64,000 nucleotides of DNA from Xenorhabdus bovienii (GTDB lineage Bacteria; Pseudomonadota; Gammaproteobacteria; Enterobacterales; Enterobacteriaceae). The notes under the pieces are model-generated. The model was not told the DNA's origin. It saw nothing but the letters and a program-made list of their open reading frames with translations, and did not search any database. This document shows, piece by piece, positions 59,626 to 64,000 of this stretch. Position 1 is the stretch's first letter. Every line of letters starts with the position of its first letter. The position numbers and the translations under genes are program-made. Location of the stretch: NCBI RefSeq assembly GCF_024721015.1, contig NZ_JANAIF010000005.1, forward strand, positions 48,765 through 112,764, given 5' to 3'.

Positions 59626-60859
59626 CCAAACACAGCACATAGGGAAACTTAATGATACAGGAAGCAAGTCAACATCACTCGATCAGACCCACACCGCAAA
59701 TCGTAGTGTTGTTGTTTTGCTAGCTGCTATCGCCCTGTTCGTTCTGACACAGCTCTATCTGGCAATTCCTCTGCTCACGCACGTTGCCCAGGATTTCGGT
59801 TCAACGAATCCAGAGAGTGTCACGTTTGCTCTCGCGACAAGTTTTAGTCTGGCTTATGCCTGTGGTTTCCTTATCTGGGGACCGATATCGGATCAATATG
59901 GTCGCCGACCAGTAATGCTGGTGGGATTGATTATCTTGTCGATCGCCACATTCGCATGCTCCTTCGCCCCATCACTATCATGGCTGGCAGGGCTGCGAAT
60001 ACTGCAAGGTCTGGCAGCATCCAGTTTTGCACCGATAGCACTAGCCTATCTTACCGAAGCATTACCGGTGCGCCATCGCGCTACTGCTATTGGGACTATG
60101 TCCACATCGTTCCTTGTGGCAGGTATCTTTGGGCAGGTGTTAGCCGCCTGGATAGTGCTACGATGGAATTGGGTCTGGATATTCATAGCGACGGGGGGAT
60201 GCCTGACAGTTGCGATTCCACTATTCGCAGCAATGGTCAAAGAGCCACAGCGTGCTGTTGTCGATGGACATCTAGGGCATCGCTTTGTGGCATTGGGCAG
60301 AATTATCGTACGGCCAGCCGTATTACTTCTGTCATGTGCTCATATCACGCTATTGCTGTCATTTGTCGCCATGTACACAGCATTGGGTGCTCATTTGTGG
60401 ATGCTAAGCATTGCTCCAGACAAGGTCATTTTGCTGCGCTTAATCGGGCTACCCGGTATGTTTGCAGCACTGCTGGTTGGGCCGCTTTCTGCCCGATTTA
60501 GCATGCCGATTATCTCGATTATTGGTTACGTGACTGCGGCATCAGGTCTGGCGCTAGAAGCAATGTTGTCACAATCCCTGATCGGCATCGCCGCCAGTAG
60601 CTTGATTTTCGTCACTGGTATAGCTCTTGCCGTACCGGCAATGATCACTCAGTTTGGCTCTATAGCAGCATCCAATCGTGGCGCTGGCATGGCTCTAAAT
60701 GGGTTCATTCTGTTCATCGGTGCAAGCATCGGCCCGCTTATTGCGACAGGGATAGCCAACTTTGTCACGTTGTTAGTTGGAGCTGCGCTGACGCTTCTTC
60801 TGGCCGCCTTCTGCGTTGCAGGCAGTGCGTCACTTACATCATCCTTGAAGAAGCCATAG
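59618..60859 (+). CDS. MFS transporter
   Basis: A 413-residue major facilitator with 12 predicted helices after a polar N-terminal tail of about 30 residues. The MFS signature between helices 2 and 3 is GPISDQYGRRPVM. It resembles drug/proton antiporters of the DHA1 type; the substrate is unknown. It overlaps the end of the broken SDR gene and is probably controlled by the divergent TetR protein. The region after fis looks acquired. Confidence 0.88.
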   Translation: MHNQTQHIGKLNDTGSKSTSLDQTHTANRSVVVLLAAIALFVLTQLYLAIPLLTHVAQDFGSTNPESVTFALATSFSLAYACGFLIWGPISDQYGRRPVMLVGLIILSIATFACSFAPSLSWLAGLRILQGLAASSFAPIALAYLTEALPVRHRATAIGTMSTSFLVAGIFGQVLAAWIVLRWNWVWIFIATGGCLTVAIPLFAAMVKEPQRAVVDGHLGHRFVALGRIIVRPAVLLLSCAHITLLLSFVAMYTALGAHLWMLSIAPDKVILLRLIGLPGMFAALLVGPLSARFSMPIISIIGYVTAASGLALEAMLSQSLIGIAASSLIFVTGIALAVPAMITQFGSIAASNRGAGMALNGFILFIGASIGPLIATGIANFVTLLVGAALTLLLAAFCVAGSASLTSSLKKP

Positions 60860-61220
60860 AACTCGCTCTCTTCAGCTTTGGCCGCTCAACGCAAATCACT
60901 GCATTTTACTTAGTACTACAGCCGTACTCTCCATGATGAGGTCAACAAAAATTAATCACGGCCTGAGAGGTTTGCCAAAATAATCGTTCTGATTCGTTTG
61001 GGGGTTAATCCATTGTTATACCCATAAGGAATGAGGCAATTTTTATCTTTATGATGGCTGAGCGCGTGAATTTTACGAAAGCAATATTTTGCAAAGAAAC
61101 ATCACTGAAGAATTGCAATTAGCTGGTGTTTTATAGCGATAATCGTCACAGGTTTCATCCGTGTTTCTGATATTGAGTTTGGCGACGATTATCAGCTCAT
61201 AAATGAGGCCTTTTTGCTAT
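60860..61220. other. Gap after the MFS gene
   Basis: About 360 bases with no intact gene. It includes the inverted repeat at 61138-61193 and a small CTCA/TGAG hairpin with five T residues at 61195-61215. No terminator with a strong stem was seen directly after the MFS stop. Confidence 0.5.
61138..61193. repeat. 10-bp inverted repeat GATAATCGTC ... GACGATTATC
   Basis: Perfect 10-bp arms at 61138-61147 and 61184-61193 are separated by 36 bases. A small hairpin plus TTTTT follows on the plus strand. This may be a structured RNA, a fragment of a small mobile element, or chance. Confidence 0.5.
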
Positions 61221-61562
61221 CTAAAATAGTCGGTTACTGCTTAAGATCCTTATATGATAATCGGTTAATACTGCTTGTAGCCTTCCGTCAGCTAGGTAGG
61301 GCTTAGCAAGGTGTTCAGGGATATAGGCCAATCTCACTCCATCAAGAGCAGCATTCAATTGATGGAGAGTACTATTAAAAACTAATTGGCCATCAAGTTT
61401 AATACTAAAAGTACGACCTTCGTGCTTAAACTCCCATGCATAATAATCTCCCCACTGACACATCAACAGCAATGAAAAATCACGACGGGCACTGCTTTTA
61501 CGAATAAAGGCTATTGAGTGCCTACGGCTGTACCGTTTCAAGAAGTTCTTGAGCAAGACCAT
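61221..61562 (-). pseudogene. LysR-family regulator, C-terminal remnant
   Basis: A 113-codon frame whose second half (about residues 40-100) matches the end of a LysR effector-binding domain: YYAWEFKHEGRTFSIKLDGQ, then LVFNSTLHQLNAALDGVRLAY and LADGRLQAVLTDY. The helix-turn-helix half of the gene is absent and the last residues run out of family sequence, so this is a decayed fragment. The first 35 residues are not LysR-like and may belong to an unrelated frame. Confidence 0.65.
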
Positions 61563-61862
61563 CCAGGAAAAATACGCACCCTTGGTGTTTAGATGGCAAA
61601 CTTCAAGCCTATGTTGTTTTTCTAGCCATTAGTACGTTTTGAAATGAAGACGGGCAAATAAATGTGGGTAATTATCACATCTATGTTTTAATTTTTATCA
61701 TAAAATTCAGATGATTACATATTTTAATTCATTGTTTCAGGATATATTGAAATAGATTCAATACTCTTATTTTGCGCAATTCTATAAACAACAATTTTGT
61801 ACAATATTTAACATCTAGGCAGGAATATCGTTAACGTAAATTTAACTTAAGCGAATTATGAG
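61563..61862. other. AT-rich region before the bacA-like operon
   Basis: About 300 AT-rich bases that should carry the operon promoter. No strong sigma-70 pair could be chosen with confidence, and no complete gene is present. Confidence 0.5.
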
Positions 61863-62498
61863 ATGATATTTAACACTGATCACTTTTGGATTAGGCACCC
61901 CCCAGAAATTGCTTCAATCGCGACTCTTGGGCCTGAAGGAACAAGCAGTCAATCCGCAGCGAAATATCTGACCCACTTAATTGGAGCCCCCTTAGACATA
62001 CTTCTTTTTGATACTTTTGAACTCGCCTCTGAGCATGTGGAAAAGAATGAGTCATGCATTTTTCTAGTCGCCAATGCATATCAACGAGTAGATAACTTTT
62101 ACATGAACAAAAATACCCTTTTACTTGGGTCGTTTTTCTATTCACCTCCCGATTATTATCTTGGTCGTAAAACTTCCCTCGCTTTAGAGAAAAAGATAGC
62201 TGAGCAACAAACTATAAAAATAGCTACACATCACGCGCCTCTATCTCGTTTAAAGAGCCTAATTGAATCGGCTGAAGACAAGATTTTTGGAATATCTGAT
62301 GCTCATTTAGAAATAGAGATTACGAACTCTACAAGCAATGGAGCGAAACTAGTTGTAAACGGCGACGTTGATTGTTGCTTAGCAAATGCTGATGCAATTA
62401 AACATTATGGGCTTACAGCAATATCTCACCCTCTACATATTGAAATGACATGGGTGGTATTTTCTAACAGCCAAATTCATAAAAGGAAAGTTGCATAA
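61863..62498 (+). CDS. BacA-like prephenate decarboxylase candidate
   Basis: A 211-residue protein of the prephenate-dehydratase-like fold. It has IATLGPEGTSSQSAAKYL near residues 19-36, VANAYQRVDNFYM near 69-81, STSNGAK near 156-162 and ends MTWVVFSNS. Each of these aligns with Bacillus BacA (LGPEGTSS, HAYDGIKHFYM, STSAAAK, MSWSLFG), a prephenate decarboxylase. The TRF motif of true prephenate dehydratases is absent. It would give a dihydro-hydroxyphenylpyruvate for a non-aromatic amino acid. It is the first gene of a packed operon with one-base overlap to the next. ATG at 61863 has a weak ribosome site. Confidence 0.78.
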   Translation: MIFNTDHFWIRHPPEIASIATLGPEGTSSQSAAKYLTHLIGAPLDILLFDTFELASEHVEKNESCIFLVANAYQRVDNFYMNKNTLLLGSFFYSPPDYYLGRKTSLALEKKIAEQQTIKIATHHAPLSRLKSLIESAEDKIFGISDAHLEIEITNSTSNGAKLVVNGDVDCCLANADAIKHYGLTAISHPLHIEMTWVVFSNSQIHKRKVA

Positions 62499-62902
62499 TG
62501 AATGACAAAAAGTGTGTATTGGTAATCGATAAAGATCTTCCTCTTGGAGTCATTGCAAACACAGCAGCAGTGCTAGCTCTGAGCCTTGGCAAGGCTCATC
62601 CTGAGCTCGTAGGTGACAATATCAAGAACCGTGATGGAGGGGAACATTTGGGGATCACTCGTATCCCAATCCCAATTCTTGCGGCAACTGCAAGCGAGAT
62701 AAAGGAAATTCGTTCTCAATTACAATCACACTCTACGATAGTTGACTTCTCGAACGTGGCAAAAAGCACTAAGAGTTATGAGGATTACTCAAGTAGGTTA
62801 GAGGCTGTCAGTGAGGACAGCATCGAATATTTAGGTATAGCTGTGTACGGCGACAAAAAAGCCATCATTAAGCAAACTGGAAATATGAAGTTAATACGAT
62901 GA
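62498..62902 (+). CDS. DUF2000 family protein
   Basis: A 134-residue protein with the DUF2000 signature: KCVLVIDKDLPLGVIANTAA, then VLALSLGKAHPELVG and ITRIPIPILAA. The family has a peptidyl-tRNA-hydrolase-like fold but no defined function. It starts in the last base of the upstream gene, with AAGGAAAG before it, and overlaps the next gene by four bases, so its product is probably needed in the same pathway as the BacA-like enzyme. Confidence 0.82.
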   Translation: MNDKKCVLVIDKDLPLGVIANTAAVLALSLGKAHPELVGDNIKNRDGGEHLGITRIPIPILAATASEIKEIRSQLQSHSTIVDFSNVAKSTKSYEDYSSRLEAVSEDSIEYLGIAVYGDKKAIIKQTGNMKLIR

Positions 62903-63651
62903 ACAATTTAATTGATATGGTTTTAGTGACAGGATCTCCTTATCTACGTGGTTCAGAGTTGAGCCCTGATGAGCAGCCTGTGCGCGTAGTTACCCTTAGT
63001 GATTTTTTCATTGATGTTCACCCTGTGACTAACGCTGAGTTTGCAGTGTTCATTGAGCAGGGGGGCTATAGAAGTAAGAAATATTGGTCAGAAGAAGGTT
63101 TTCAGTTTATCCAAGATAATGGCATTTCAGAACCTTTATATTGGCATGATTCTAATTGGAACCAACCAAAGCAGCCAGTAACCGGCATTAGCTGGTATGA
63201 AGCTGTCGCATACGCAACATTTATAGGTAAGGAATTACCAACTGAAGCGCAGTGGGAGTTTGCGGCGAAGGGGAACGATAATCGACTCTATCCATGGGGA
63301 AATAGCGAGCCATCTATTACAATTGCAAACTATGCCCCAGACTGTGAGCCAGCTGAGCTCAACCGAAAATCCACGGATTGGGATGCACATCCACAGAACC
63401 GCTCTCCATTTGGTTGTATTGATATGGCAGGTAATCTAGCTGAGTGGTGTCTAGATAATTACTACCAAGATTACAGTTGGGACAAAACTCATATTGATCC
63501 CGTTTATCTTAGTATCCCTACTGGTGATCATATAGTTCGAGGTGGTTCAGGGCTGCATGATGAAGATTATATGCGCTGTACATGCAGAGATAACTACCCT
63601 CCAACAGTACGAGACAACATCGTAGGTTTACGCTGTGTCAAATCTCTATAA
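62899..63651 (+). CDS. SUMF1/FGE-like protein lacking the cysteine pair
   Basis: A 250-residue single-domain protein of the formylglycine-generating-enzyme (SUMF1) superfamily: PVTNAEFAVFIE near 42-53, VTGISWYEAVAYA near 94-106, LPTEAQWEFAAKG near 113-125, DMAGNLAEWCLDNY near 175-188 and VRGGSG near 213-218. In FGE the catalytic, copper-binding cysteines follow as GS-x-x-C-x4-C; here these places are His220 and Met225, so it is not a classical FGE. It also lacks the DinB domain of EgtB/OvoA. A different oxidative chemistry or a binding role is possible. Its role in the operon is unknown. Confidence 0.85.
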   Translation: MNNLIDMVLVTGSPYLRGSELSPDEQPVRVVTLSDFFIDVHPVTNAEFAVFIEQGGYRSKKYWSEEGFQFIQDNGISEPLYWHDSNWNQPKQPVTGISWYEAVAYATFIGKELPTEAQWEFAAKGNDNRLYPWGNSEPSITIANYAPDCEPAELNRKSTDWDAHPQNRSPFGCIDMAGNLAEWCLDNYYQDYSWDKTHIDPVYLSIPTGDHIVRGGSGLHDEDYMRCTCRDNYPPTVRDNIVGLRCVKSL

Positions 63652-63673
63652 TAAATACATAAGAAAGGAAAAT

Positions 63674-64000
63674 ATGAGTATTCCATATATTGATAAGAAG
63701 CCTTCTTCTTTACGGTACTACCAAGAAGAGCCACCTGAATCATATGATTCTATTGATATGAAAGAATGGGCGCTCAAGATATTTTTACCTCATGAGTCAA
63801 CGCCAATTCTTGTCGCATTCGAAGACCTTAAGAACATTGCGCCAATAACAGAAAGCCGCCGAGTTGTATGTGTTTGCAATTGGAGTATCAGAAGAAACTG
63901 GACAGGAGTTTTACTAGACGATATCGTCATGAGATTTTCAGCCAAAGAACAAGGCAACGGATTTGCACTGCGGCAAGAAAAGACGCGCTATTTTTTGCAT
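63674..64000 (+). CDS. Unrecognised protein, cut by the window end
   Basis: An open frame of 109 codons runs off the right edge without a stop. AAAGGA lies 10 bases before ATG 63674 and the gap to the SUMF1-like gene is 22 bases, so it belongs to the same operon. The visible part (MSIPYIDKKPSSLRYYQEEP and onward) has no signal peptide or membrane helix and matches no family I know. Identification needs the downstream sequence. Confidence 0.7.
   Translation, partial: MSIPYIDKKPSSLRYYQEEPPESYDSIDMKEWALKIFLPHESTPILVAFEDLKNIAPITESRRVVCVCNWSIRRNWTGVLLDDIVMRFSAKEQGNGFALRQEKTRYFLH

Overview
The window looks like chromosome from a gammaproteobacterium of the Enterobacterales, most likely Morganellaceae close to Xenorhabdus or Photorhabdus. 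Nearly every gene from position 1 to 58312 is a full-length, closely similar counterpart of an Escherichia coli housekeeping gene (ArcB, GltB/GltD, MurA, MreB, AccC and Fis among them). DNA between genes is AT-rich. Gene order differs from E. coli: dolP sits beside mtgA, degS beside murA, and pmbA-darP close to tldD. The genus is an inference from overall character, not from a marker gene.

Core layout. Positions 1-4860 hold the end of diaA, then dolP, mtgA, elbB, the ArcZ small RNA and arcB. Positions 5517-11403 hold gltBD, the two subunits of glutamate synthase. An orphan exported protein (11723-12229) precedes sspAB, rplM-rpsI, zapE, zapG and the periplasmic proteases degQ and degS. Positions 19749-32935 are an envelope block: murA, ibaG, mlaBCDEF (phospholipid retrieval), yrbG, kdsD, kdsC, lptCAB (LPS supply and export), followed by rpoN, hpf, ptsN, rapZ and ptsO (nitrogen PTS). 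A periplasmic amino-acid racemase gene and rnk follow. Next come pmbA, darP, a secreted barnase-type RNase with its barstar inhibitor, tldD, a nitrilase-family gene, yhdP, rng, yhdE and mreDCB. Then acuI, aroQ-accBC, yhdT-panF, prmA and dusB-fis.

Accessory tail. After fis (from about 58380) the DNA changes character. Clustered TACCCCAC motifs are followed by a TetR regulator, a broken short-chain dehydrogenase gene, an MFS transporter, a LysR regulator remnant and a long inverted repeat. A tightly packed operon then runs off the window end: a BacA-like prephenate decarboxylase candidate, a DUF2000 protein, a SUMF1/FGE-like protein whose usual active-site cysteines are replaced by His and Met, and a fourth unrecognised gene cut by the window edge. 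This operon is the best candidate for an undescribed system, probably a small pathway that diverts prephenate to a specialised amino acid.

Other points of interest are the ArcZ sRNA convergent with arcB, ten perfect TATAAAA repeats at 37516-37585, the barnase-barstar pair between the two TldD/TldE protease genes, and the absence of csrD and yhcC from their usual E. coli positions. No tRNA, rRNA, CRISPR array or intact insertion sequence was recognised.
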